Source: Betaproteobacteria bacterium SG8_40 (lineage in GTDB: Bacteria; Pseudomonadota; Gammaproteobacteria; Burkholderiales; Eutrophovitaceae). From it: 5,827 bases of DNA. The stretch spans positions 1 to 5,827 of the forward strand of contig LJTS01000194.1 of the NCBI GenBank assembly GCA_001304425.1, written 5' to 3'. Under the pieces are notes generated by a model, which saw only the letters and a program-made list of their open reading frames with translations, was not told the DNA's origin and searched no databases. Made by a program: the position numbers and the translations under genes. This document shows positions 1-5,827 of this stretch, piece after piece (positions within the stretch are counted from its first letter, which is position 1; every line of letters begins with the position of its first letter).

Positions 1-225
1 CATGACCCGCGCGCCATGTTTCGGCGCTGACCCTTTCACGTTCACCGTCACACCAGCACTCCGCACCACGCCGCGCGACCACTTCTGCACGGCCCGCCAG
101 CGGCGCGCACGGTCGTAAAAGGGGAACAGGAAGGCGACGGTAAGCAGCCCGGACGCGAGCCGCAAGACGAGTCCCAGATAACGCGCGCACCGCTGCAGAA
201 TCGACGTGGACGATTCGGCGCTCAC
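1..225 (-). CDS. plsC: 1-acyl-sn-glycerol-3-phosphate acyltransferase (PlsC-like), N-terminal part only
   Basis: Only the first 75 codons lie in the window; the gene continues past the left edge. The visible part has a hydrophobic N-terminal segment at about residues 18-37 (YLGLVLRLASGLLTVAFLFP), a basic stretch (YDRARRWR), and then a region ending GVTVNVKGSAPKHGARVM. This looks like the lead-in to the acyltransferase domain of PlsC-type enzymes, which acylate lysophosphatidate to phosphatidate at the inner membrane. The catalytic HxxxxD motif would lie outside the window and cannot be checked. I chose the GTG at 225-223 because an in-frame TGA sits just upstream at 231-229. No convincing Shine-Dalgarno is visible, so a later start is possible. 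A gap of 184 bp separates it from the kinase gene on the same strand. The family call is from recognition of the N-terminal pattern only. Confidence 0.7.
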   Translation of the reverse strand, partial: MSAESSTSILQRCARYLGLVLRLASGLLTVAFLFPFYDRARRWRAVQKWSRGVVRSAGVTVNVKGSAPKHGARVM

Positions 226-409
226 GGCTCAGAACGCATCGGGCAGAGCACACGCCAGCGCGGAACGGGGCAGACGCCGTCGCTGTTCAGCCATCCCGAA
301 ACCGACGCCCCAAACTCCGAGCACCGTTACCCGACCCCACACAACCGGCATGAATGCCGGCCGGCGGAAGATCTTGCAAGCCGGATGAATCAAGGTCGGA
401 CGGAAAGTA
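226..409. other. Intergenic gap between kinase and plsC
   Basis: This 184 bp stretch lies between the kinase stop and the plsC GTG. It contains two short inverted repeats near the kinase end (345-360, and 361-365 with 380-384) and no clear promoter. A 40-codon frame on the minus strand (229-351) ends just before plsC, but it has no Shine-Dalgarno and no recognisable product, so I do not call it a gene. Confidence 0.6.
345..360 (-). terminator. Small hairpin downstream of kinase, possible weak terminator
   Basis: A 7 bp perfect stem (CCGGCAT paired with ATGCCGG) has a 2-base spacer. It lies 50-65 bases after the kinase stop. A second 5 bp inverted repeat (361-365 with 380-384) is directly adjacent on the upstream side. 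On the minus strand the hairpin is followed by TTGTGTGGGG, which is not a proper T tract, and the 2-base loop is too tight unless the stem opens. It may slow transcription or mark an RNA 3' end, but it is not a standard intrinsic terminator. Confidence 0.25.
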
Positions 410-1345
410 TCACGGCAAGGTCATGCCGAAGGCTTCGGAAAACCTTTCGCCAATCTCGTCACGCGTAAAGGTATGGTTCTGCGGGCCGCGATGGGAAATC
501 TTGATCGACCCGAGTAAGGATGCCAGGCGCCCGGTGATCTCCCAGTCGAGACCATTGGAGATTCCATAAAGCAGGCCGGCGCGGTAAGCATCGCCACAAC
601 CGGTCGGATCAACAATCTGCGCCGGCGGCACTGACGGGATCTTGATCTCCTTGCCGTCGACATAGATGAGCGAACCGTTCGCACCCTGGGTCTGAACGAA
701 CGCCTTGACCTTGCGCGACAGTTCCGCAACGCTCTTGCCGGTACGCTCCTGCATCAACTTCGCTTCATAGTCGTTTGCCGCGACATAGTCGGCCAGCCTG
801 ATGAATTCGAGCAGTTCCTCGCCGTTGAACATCGGCAGGCCCTGGCCGGGATCGAACACGAATGGTATGCCTGCCTCGGCGAACTCACGCGCGTGCTGGA
901 TCATGCCGTCGCGGCCGTCGGGCGCGACGATGCCCAGACCGACGTCCCTGGCATCGGCAATGTGGTTGTGATGCGAGAAACTCATCGCACCCGGGTGGAA
1001 CGCCGTGATCTGGTTGTCATCGAGATCTGTCGTAATGAATGCCTGGGCCGTAAAACTGTTCTTGACCTGTTGGATGTGGTCCTGCGGCAGACGCATCTTC
1101 TCGAGTCGATAGGCGTATGGCTGATAGTCTTCCCCAACCGTCGCCATGATCAGCGGATCGCCGCCTAGCAACTTGAGGCTGTAGGCGATGTTGCCGGCAC
1201 AACCGCCGAACTCGCGCCGCATGTCGGGAACCAGGAACGCCACATTCAGAATGTGGATCTGGTCCGGCAGGATATGGTTCTTGAACCGGTCGCCGAACAC
1301 CATGATGGTGTCGTAGGCGATCGACCCGCAAATCAGCGTTCTCAT
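410..1345 (-). CDS. PfkB-family kinase, adenosine kinase-like
   Basis: A complete protein of 311 residues in the ribokinase/PfkB superfamily. These cytosolic enzymes transfer phosphate from ATP to a sugar or nucleoside hydroxyl. Visible motifs: GSIAYD at 7-12 with D12 placed to bind the ribose; FGGCAGN at 46-52, the first PfkB signature; NDYE at 191-194, the Mg/phosphate NxxE motif; and DPTGCGDAYRAG at 246-257, the second signature with anion-hole glycines and catalytic base D252. The spacing of D12, G47-G48 and N52 and the phrases RF..LP...H....FLV match what I recall of Mycobacterium tuberculosis adenosine kinase. Adenosine to AMP is therefore the best guess, perhaps salvaging adenosine from S-adenosylhomocysteine breakdown (inference). 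A sugar kinase remains possible. It starts 29 bases after the SPOR-frame stop of rlpA, with GGGAAG upstream, so it probably shares the operon transcript. Confidence 0.9.
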   Translation of the reverse strand: MRTLICGSIAYDTIMVFGDRFKNHILPDQIHILNVAFLVPDMRREFGGCAGNIAYSLKLLGGDPLIMATVGEDYQPYAYRLEKMRLPQDHIQQVKNSFTAQAFITTDLDDNQITAFHPGAMSFSHHNHIADARDVGLGIVAPDGRDGMIQHAREFAEAGIPFVFDPGQGLPMFNGEELLEFIRLADYVAANDYEAKLMQERTGKSVAELSRKVKAFVQTQGANGSLIYVDGKEIKIPSVPPAQIVDPTGCGDAYRAGLLYGISNGLDWEITGRLASLLGSIKISHRGPQNHTFTRDEIGERFSEAFGMTLP

Positions 1346-1356
1346 GTCGTCGTCGT

Positions 1357-1362
1357 CTTCCC
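1357..1362 (-). promoter_or_regulatory. Shine-Dalgarno of the kinase gene
   Basis: GGGAAG on the minus strand, 11 bases before the ATG at 1345. The spacer consists of ACG/GAC triplets (four GTC copies on the plus strand, 1346-1357), so it is slightly longer than ideal. It supports this ATG, since no other in-frame start codon is visible just upstream. Confidence 0.5.
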
Positions 1363-1374
1363 GTTGTGGATTGT

Positions 1375-1608
1375 TTATCTGTTGATGATCAGGGGCGAAA
1401 TACCGAGCATACGATATACGCGGCTGGCCTCGAGATCGGCTGCCGCGCGGCTTTCATAAGGTCCGGCGTGAACCCTGTAGAGATTCGTGCTCCTGTAAAG
1501 GTGGATCGAGTCGCCCATCCAGGCGGCGTCGGAACGCAATTGCCGCATGTATGCCTGCGCATTGTCCCTTTCGGAAAACGCTCCGAACTGCAAAAAGATG
1601 CCGCTCTC
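1375..1608 (-). pseudogene. rlpA: SPOR domain of rlpA, displaced by one frame
   Basis: This fragment encodes ESGIFLQFGAFSERDNAQAY and continues for 77 codons to the TAA at 1375. It contains YRVHAGPYESRAAADLEASR, a typical second half of a SPOR domain. SPOR domains bind denuded glycan and send proteins to the septum. It has no credible start of its own; the only nearby candidate is a TTG inside the first SPOR strand. It therefore belongs to the rlpA reading frame upstream. Its sequence is intact and shows no internal stop, so the break is either recent, an assembly or base-calling error, or (less likely) bypassed by frameshifting. It overlaps the out-of-frame tail of the longer rlpA frame. Confidence 0.85.
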
Positions 1609-2225
1609 CCCGGTTTCAGCGAGCCGGCGCGCGGAGGCGGTTCGGTCGCGGCGGTGATCGGCGCCGATGTCACCATGATCTCCTCCGGCAATATCGCCTC
1701 GACCTCGACCATGGTGCTGCCGTCATCGATGAAACCCAGCTTGTACGCGGCCGCATACGACACGTCGATAATGCGCTCGGAGAGAAATGGTCCGCGGTCG
1801 TTGACCCTCACGATGACCGAGCGGCCGTTGGCCAGGTTGGTCACCCTTGCATAGCTCGGCAGCGGCAATACCGTGTGGGCCGCCGTCATTGAGTACATGT
1901 CATAGGTTTCGCCGCTCGCCGTCTGCTGCCCGTGATAGCGCTTGCCGTACCAGCTCGCCATGCCGCGCGCCTTATACGACCGGTGCATGGCGAAGGGCCG
2001 GTAGGTGCGTCCATTGACGGTGTAGGGCCGGGTCGTTGCCTGTCTGATCGGCTCGGCCCGCGGTGTTGCGTCGGGCACACGGGCGAGATCGACTGGGGGA
2101 GTTCCGCCCGGGCCGTCGTCGAGGTAATAGCCACCCGATTTCTTTGGCGCAGAGCCGCATCCCGCGACGACCAGCGACGCAGCGAGAACCGCCGCGGAAT
2201 ACCTCAGTGCCGCCGTCAACGCCAT
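1389..2225 (-). CDS. rlpA: Septal ring lytic transglycosylase RlpA, frameshifted before its SPOR domain
   Basis: RlpA is an outer-membrane lipoprotein that cleaves peptide-free (denuded) glycan strands. Residues 1-23 are a lipoprotein signal ending in the lipobox VAGC, with C23 as the lipidation site. A linker rich in Pro and Gly follows. The double-psi beta-barrel catalytic domain runs from about 87 to 180. It opens with GMASWYGKRYHG and includes AAH (H117) and VNDRGPF (D143), the His and Asp expected at the active site. After about residue 206 this frame no longer resembles RlpA: the remaining 72 codons are out-of-frame SPOR sequence. The normal C-terminus lies in the next frame (1375-1608). 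Adding one base to the G4 run at 1608-1611 would give LKPGESGIFLQFGAF and a 283-residue protein ending at 1375. The start lies two bases after the rodA stop, with no strong Shine-Dalgarno, which suggests coupled translation. Confidence 0.9.
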   Translation of the reverse strand: MALTAALRYSAAVLAASLVVAGCGSAPKKSGGYYLDDGPGGTPPVDLARVPDATPRAEPIRQATTRPYTVNGRTYRPFAMHRSYKARGMASWYGKRYHGQQTASGETYDMYSMTAAHTVLPLPSYARVTNLANGRSVIVRVNDRGPFLSERIIDVSYAAAYKLGFIDDGSTMVEVEAILPEEIMVTSAPITAATEPPPRAGSLKPGRAASFCSSERFPKGTMRRHTCGNCVPTPPGWATRSTFTGARISTGFTPDLMKAARQPISRPAAYIVCSVFRP

Positions 2226-2227
2226 GA

Positions 2228-3322
2228 TCAGGTCGGCACCAGCCGGCGATGGGTGCGAATGCTCATCAGCAAACCGATGCCAAACAGCAGTGTTACCAGC
2301 GAAGTGCCTCCATAGGAGATGAGCGGCAGCGGCACACCTACCACCGGCAGCAAGCCGCCCACCATGCCCATGTTCACAAACACATAGGTGAAGAAGGTCA
2401 GGGAAACCCCGCCGGCGAGCAAACGCGCGAATAGCGTCGGCGCGTTTGCAGCGATGATCAGACCGCGGCCGATCACCAACATGAAAAGAAGAATCAACAC
2501 CAGGTTGCCGAGCAGCCCGAACTCCTCACCGAAGACTGCAAAAATGAAATCGGTCGATCGTTCCGGCAGGAATTCCAGATGCGACTGGGTGCCATTGAGC
2601 CACCCCTTGCCGAGCACGCCACCGGAGCCCATTGCGATCGTCGACTGTATGGTGTGATAACCGGCACCGAGGGGGTCCTGCATCGGATCGAGCAAGGTCA
2701 TCACGCGCTGGCGCTGGTAGTCGTGCATGGCCGACCAGAGGAAAGGCAAGGCGGCAATTCCGACCACGCCCGTTCCGATCAACAGGCGCATCGACAGGCC
2801 GGCGAGGAACAATACATAGAAGCCCGCGACAGCCACCAGCAGCGACGTGCCCAGATCCGGTTGGCTGGCAATCAGCAATACCGGGATGACCACCAGAATC
2901 GTCGCAACGATGAAATTGCTGAAACGCAACACCGCCTCGTACCGGTCGAAGTACCAGGCAAGCATCATCGGCACCGCAATCTTCATCAGCTCGGATGGCT
3001 GAACCCGCGCAAAACCGAGGTCGAGCCAGCGCTGGGCGCCGTTCACTTCCAACCCGACCAGTTCGACCGCGACCAACAAGACCAGGCCGACGATGTACAG
3101 AGGCAATGCAACACTGGCGAGATGGTGCAGGGGGATGTTCGCTGCTAGCCACATGATCGCCAGCGCCACCCCGATGTTGCCTGCTTGCGCGGCGACGCGT
3201 TCGACGCTTGCGCCCGACGCACTGAACAGAATCAACAGTCCCATCACCAGGAGAATGCTGACCAGGATCATCAGCTGGCGGTCCAGGTGCCGGCCAAGAT
3301 AAGCCAGTATGCGGTTAATCAC
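2228..3322 (-). CDS. rodA: Rod shape-determining protein RodA, peptidoglycan glycosyltransferase (SEDS)
   Basis: RodA polymerises lipid II into glycan strands in the inner membrane as partner of PBP2. The protein is 364 residues from the chosen GTG, close to the usual length of about 370, and is almost wholly hydrophobic helices. SEDS motifs in order: NGAQRWLDLG at about 94-103; QPSELMKI at 108-115; SQPDLGTS at 153-160; EFLPERSTDFIFAVFGEE at 250-267, with D258 matching the essential catalytic Asp of the family; and GGLLPVVGVPLPLISYGGTS at 322-341. An ATG further upstream (3373) would add 17 residues of unlikely Pro/Arg-rich sequence. I prefer the GTG at 3322 because GGAG lies 7 bases before it and the product then starts MINRILAYLGRHLDRQLM. 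The start overlaps the mrdA stop by 8 bases, which implies translational coupling. Confidence 0.95.
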   Translation of the reverse strand: MINRILAYLGRHLDRQLMILVSILLVMGLLILFSASGASVERVAAQAGNIGVALAIMWLAANIPLHHLASVALPLYIVGLVLLVAVELVGLEVNGAQRWLDLGFARVQPSELMKIAVPMMLAWYFDRYEAVLRFSNFIVATILVVIPVLLIASQPDLGTSLLVAVAGFYVLFLAGLSMRLLIGTGVVGIAALPFLWSAMHDYQRQRVMTLLDPMQDPLGAGYHTIQSTIAMGSGGVLGKGWLNGTQSHLEFLPERSTDFIFAVFGEEFGLLGNLVLILLFMLVIGRGLIIAANAPTLFARLLAGGVSLTFFTYVFVNMGMVGGLLPVVGVPLPLISYGGTSLVTLLFGIGLLMSIRTHRRLVPT

Positions 3323-5213
3323 CTTCGCTCTCCACAACCGCGGCGCGGGGCGCGAGGGGTTTGGGCTCAACACCCAGCAGGTAGTAGTCGATCACCTTGC
3401 GTGCGATAGGCGCAGCGGTACTGCTGCCGTGCCCGCCGTTTTCCACCAGCACGGCAAGTGCGATCTTGGGTGCCTCGGCGGGCGCGAAACCGATGAACAG
3501 CGCGTGGTCGCGGTGTCGTTCGTCGATCGCTTCTTCATCGTACTTCTGGCCCTTGAGGCCGATCACCTGTGCCGTCCCCGTCTTGCCCGCGAACGCATAT
3601 TTGGCGCCCGATCCGGCCCACGCCGCGGTACCGCCGGGCCGCGTGACGTCCACCATGGCCTCGCGAACGAGGTCGAGGTGCCGCGGCTGCAGCGGCACCT
3701 GCGCAACGGGGAACGGCTCAACTGTCTTGAGTTCGTTGGTCTGGGCATTCTGGATGTGCCGCACCAGGTGGGGCCGGAATACCTGCCCGCCGTTGGCGAG
3801 AATCGCGGTCGCGGATGCAAGCTGCAACGGGGTCACCAGGTTGTATCCCTGCCCGATGCCAACCGAGATGGTGTCGCCGACAAACCAGCGCTGGTTGAAC
3901 CGTTGTTCTTTCCACTCGCGCGAGGGTAGAAGCCCGCTGACCTCTCCAGCGATGTCGATACCGGTGCGTTCACCGAGGCCGAACTGGGCAATGAAATCAT
4001 GAATCATATCGATGCCCAGGTCTTGCGCGAGCTCGTAAAAATACGTGTCGCACGACTCGACGATGGCCTTGTGCATGTCGACGATCCCGTGGCCTCCGGC
4101 CTTCCAGTCACGGAATACGTGGCCTCGCCCGCCGAGCATGAAGTAACCGGGGTCGCTGATACTGTAGTTGGCAGTACGCTTGCCCAGCTCGAGCCCTGCC
4201 AATGCCATGAATGGCTTGAAAGTCGAACCCGGTGGATAGACACCCTGCAACGCACGGTTGTTGAGCGGGTGGTCCGGCGAGTTGTTCATCGCCGCCCACT
4301 GCGCCGGATCGATGCCCTCGACAAAAAGGTTGGAATCGAAACCAGGGCGCGACACGAACGCGAGCACGCCGCCGGTTTCAGGTTCGATCGCGACCAGCGA
4401 ACCGCGGTAATCGCCAAACGCTTCTTCCGCAATCTGCTGCAAGCGCACATCCATCGCCAGCAGCAGGTTGTTTCCGGAAACCGGAAGAATCGAGCGCAAC
4501 GTGCGGATGGAATGACCATTGGCGTCGGTTTCGACATGCTCGTAGCCGGTCACACCCCGCAGTTCCTGCTCGTAGAACTGTTCCAGGCCAACCTTGCCGA
4601 TATAGTCGGACTTCGTGTAGTTGAAGGCCCGTCCCTGCCGTTCCAGGCCTTTATAATCCGTTTCGCTCAGGCGACCGATGTAGCCGACAACATGCGATGC
4701 CATTTCGGCATTCGGATAATGGCGAAACAGGCGTGCGTTGATCTGGGCACCGGGAATCCGGTAGCGATTGACGGCGAAGTGCGCGACCTCTGCATCGTTT
4801 AGCCGGGTGCGGATCGGAATGCTGGAAAAATCGGGCTCTTCGTCCAGCATTTTCCGGAAGCGCCGCAAATCCTTCGGCGTGACTTCCACCAGCTCCGAAA
4901 TCTGTTCAATCAGCGCATCCACGTCGCTGACTTCGCTAGGCGTGATCTCCAGCGTATACGCGGCATAGTTGGTGGCAAGCGTCACACCGTTGCGGTCCAG
5001 AATGACGCCGCGATGCGGCACGACCGGAACGATGTTGACGCGATTCTGCTCGGCCAACAACTGATAGTAATCGTGCTGTATTACCTGCAGATAGAACAAC
5101 CGCACGAACAGCACCAGGAACACCACTCCGACGACGATGGCGGCAACCGTCAAACGGAACTGGAACACATACAGTTCGCGCTGGTGATCGCGCAATTCCA
5201 CCGTGCGTCTCAT
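3315..5213 (-). CDS. mrdA: Penicillin-binding protein 2, peptidoglycan D,D-transpeptidase of the elongasome
   Basis: PBP2 crosslinks new side-wall peptidoglycan in the periplasm alongside RodA. Numbering from the ATG at 5213 gives 632 residues, the usual length. A short basic cytoplasmic tail (MRRTVELRDHQRE) is followed by one membrane helix at about 19-44. The pedestal (dimerisation) domain covers roughly 55-235, and the transpeptidase domain covers 250-615. Its three active-site motifs are STFK (S330, K333), SCD (S387-D389) and KTG (K544-G546). D354, D369, H375 and C388 match the zinc ligands I recall from Acinetobacter PBP2. A GTG six bases upstream (5219) would add two residues; I prefer the ATG because the product then starts like other PBP2 proteins. 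The ATG forms an ATGA overlap with a 10-codon leader frame and lies inside a tandem repeat. The 3' end overlaps rodA. Confidence 0.96.
   Translation of the reverse strand: MRRTVELRDHQRELYVFQFRLTVAAIVVGVVFLVLFVRLFYLQVIQHDYYQLLAEQNRVNIVPVVPHRGVILDRNGVTLATNYAAYTLEITPSEVSDVDALIEQISELVEVTPKDLRRFRKMLDEEPDFSSIPIRTRLNDAEVAHFAVNRYRIPGAQINARLFRHYPNAEMASHVVGYIGRLSETDYKGLERQGRAFNYTKSDYIGKVGLEQFYEQELRGVTGYEHVETDANGHSIRTLRSILPVSGNNLLLAMDVRLQQIAEEAFGDYRGSLVAIEPETGGVLAFVSRPGFDSNLFVEGIDPAQWAAMNNSPDHPLNNRALQGVYPPGSTFKPFMALAGLELGKRTANYSISDPGYFMLGGRGHVFRDWKAGGHGIVDMHKAIVESCDTYFYELAQDLGIDMIHDFIAQFGLGERTGIDIAGEVSGLLPSREWKEQRFNQRWFVGDTISVGIGQGYNLVTPLQLASATAILANGGQVFRPHLVRHIQNAQTNELKTVEPFPVAQVPLQPRHLDLVREAMVDVTRPGGTAAWAGSGAKYAFAGKTGTAQVIGLKGQKYDEEAIDERHRDHALFIGFAPAEAPKIALAVLVENGGHGSSTAAPIARKVIDYYLLGVEPKPLAPRAAVVESEGD
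3330..3333 (-). promoter_or_regulatory. Shine-Dalgarno deciding the rodA start
   Basis: GGAG on the minus strand, inside the 3' end of mrdA, with a 7-base spacer to the GTG at 3322-3320. It is the main reason to prefer this start over the ATG at 3373. Confidence 0.65.
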
Positions 5214-5242
5214 GCGCACCCCAGATACAAGGCGCGTCTCAT
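5210..5242 (-). CDS. Possible 10-codon leader peptide coupled to mrdA
   Basis: The frame reads MRRALYLGCA and stops with a TGA that overlaps the mrdA ATG as ATGA. AGGAG at 5252-5248 lies 5 bases before its ATG, a better Shine-Dalgarno than the one in front of mrdA (GGGG, 5 bases away). Ribosomes ending here could restart on mrdA. The first three codons (Met-Arg-Arg) match the start of PBP2 itself, as expected if the frame came from duplication of the mrdA start. Whether the peptide is made or has any role cannot be told from the sequence. Confidence 0.4.
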   Translation of the reverse strand: MRRALYLGCA

Positions 5243-5351
5243 CCGCACTCCTGGTACAAGGCGCGTCTTATGCGCGCCCGGAGGTTTCCAATGCGTCCCA
5301 TGCGCACCAAACGGCAGGTCATGGACGACGGCAGTATGGCAAAACCGGCTT
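5214..5351. other. Gap between mreD and mrdA
   Basis: About 138 bp separate the mreD stop from the mrdA ATG, unusually loose compared with the tight junctions downstream. The mrdA-proximal part is occupied by the tandem repeat and leader frame. The mreD-proximal 45 bp hold no terminator hairpin or promoter that I can support. Confidence 0.6.
5248..5252 (-). promoter_or_regulatory. Shine-Dalgarno of the leader frame before mrdA
   Basis: AGGAG on the minus strand, 5 bases before the leader ATG at 5242 and 34 bases before the mrdA ATG. It is the strongest ribosome-binding sequence in the mreD-mrdA gap. Confidence 0.5.
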
Positions 5352-5827
5352 TCACAATTCCTCGGACTTTACTTTCGGCCGCAAGGGCGAGGTGACGATC
5401 TGGCAGACGACTGGCCAGATCAGGCAGCCGCTCAAGCTGGGAAGGAAGTACCACCAGCCGGGAAAAGCGTTACCGGCGGCGAGCTGCACTGCCAGCACGA
5501 TGAGTTGTGCGACCAGCAGCATTAACAGAACGTGCAGCATTTGCCCCTGAATGCCGAACAGCGACACGCGCCGATGCCAGGCAACGCCCGCGGCCATCAG
5601 CACACAGTAAGCGAGGGCGTGCTGCCCGAACAGGCTGCCGTCGGTCACATCCATAACCAGACCGAGTATGAATACGGGTGTGAAACCGACTTTTCGCGGA
5701 TGCCGGATCGCCCAGTACAACAGGATGACGGCAACGAAATCCGGCCGGATCATCAGCACGTAGCCGGTGAGCGGCAGCATATTGAGCATGAAGGCGACAA
5801 AGAACGACAGGCCGACGTACGCCGGCT
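5352..5827 (-). CDS. mreD: Rod shape-determining protein MreD, C-terminal part (start outside window)
   Basis: MreD is a small inner-membrane protein of the elongasome that works with MreB and MreC. The visible 157 codons are open to the right edge and read PAYVGLSFFVAFMLNMLPL at the edge, so the ATG at 5789 is an internal methionine and the real start lies a little beyond the window. About five hydrophobic segments are visible. The stretch RPDFVAVILLYWAIRHPRKVG, followed by GLVMDVTDGSLFGQHALAY, is typical of the family (PD near the second helix, then G..MDV..G..LGQ.A). It ends SEEL. Position directly before mrdA matches the usual mreBCD-mrdA-rodA order, with mreB and mreC expected to the right. 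Confidence 0.92.
   Translation of the reverse strand, partial: PAYVGLSFFVAFMLNMLPLTGYVLMIRPDFVAVILLYWAIRHPRKVGFTPVFILGLVMDVTDGSLFGQHALAYCVLMAAGVAWHRRVSLFGIQGQMLHVLLMLLVAQLIVLAVQLAAGNAFPGWWYFLPSLSGCLIWPVVCQIVTSPLRPKVKSEEL

Larger units (their letters stand above)
5205..5307 (-). repeat. Imperfect 29-30 bp tandem repeat over the mrdA start
   Basis: Read on the minus strand, units begin at 5307 (30 bp), 5277 (29 bp), 5248 (29 bp) and 5219 (partial, running into mrdA). Each opens with a version of GTGCGCATGAGACGC. The two middle units agree at 23 of 29 bases. The first and last differ at one base over this 15-base core. Three of the four cores carry an ATG and one carries ATA. The last core contains the mrdA start codon, so the array looks like repeated duplication of the gene's own translation-start region. 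Confidence 0.8.

Noticed and set aside
229..351. 40-codon minus-strand frame ending three bases before plsC
   Set aside because: It has no Shine-Dalgarno, begins within an inverted repeat, and its translation (Arg-rich, low complexity) resembles no known small protein.
1591..1611. Programmed -1 frameshift signal in rlpA
   Set aside because: Neither the T5 run nor the G4 run forms a standard X XXY YYZ slippery heptamer in the upstream frame, and I see no clear downstream stem. A one-base indel or sequence error explains the data more simply.
1366..1854. Plus-strand open frame of 162 codons opposite rlpA
   Set aside because: It lies antisense to the RlpA catalytic and SPOR regions, and no family is recognisable.
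3309..3929. Plus-strand open frame of 206 codons opposite the mrdA 3' end
   Set aside because: It lies antisense to the transpeptidase domain, with no recognisable motif.
3999..4802. Long plus-strand open frame of 267 codons opposite mrdA
   Set aside because: It is antisense to a strongly conserved PBP2 coding region, and its product shows no domain. Open antisense frames are common in GC-rich genes.
5239..5454. 71-codon minus-strand frame overlapping the mreD end and the mrdA leader
   Set aside because: Most of it is the out-of-frame shadow of mreD. Only its last part, through the repeat, matters as a link in the ATGA chain.

Overview
The window holds a stretch of a cell-elongation (Rod complex) operon, all on the minus strand. 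Read in the direction of transcription, from the right edge to the left, it contains: the 3' part of mreD (its start lies beyond the window), mrdA (PBP2), rodA, rlpA, a PfkB-family kinase that resembles mycobacterial adenosine kinase, and the first 75 codons of a plsC-like acyltransferase that runs off the left edge. The order mreD-mrdA-rodA-rlpA, the base composition and the protein sequences suggest a Gram-negative proteobacterium, most likely a betaproteobacterium. That assignment comes from memory of gene order, not from a search. I see no rRNA, tRNA, CRISPR array or insertion sequence.

MreD, PBP2 and RodA are core parts of the elongasome. RodA polymerises glycan from lipid II, PBP2 crosslinks it, and MreD is a membrane scaffold partner. 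RlpA is an outer-membrane lipoprotein glycosylase that acts on denuded glycan. rodA overlaps the end of mrdA, and rlpA starts two bases after rodA stops. The kinase starts close behind rlpA, so these genes are probably co-transcribed. plsC follows after a 184 bp gap. No gene-free stretch exceeds 300 bases. The two gaps, 226-409 and about 5214-5351, are described below.

Three things stand out. First, the mreD-mrdA gap contains an imperfect 29-30 bp tandem repeat that duplicates the mrdA start-codon context. It creates a chain of small reading frames joined by ATGA stop-start overlaps, including a 10-codon leader with a good Shine-Dalgarno that ends on the mrdA ATG. Second, rlpA carries an apparent -1 frameshift between its catalytic domain and its SPOR domain; adding one base to a G run restores a normal 283-residue protein. 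Third, PBP2 keeps four residues that match a zinc site described in Acinetobacter PBP2. I found no clearly new multi-gene system; the leader-repeat arrangement at mrdA is the most unusual element.
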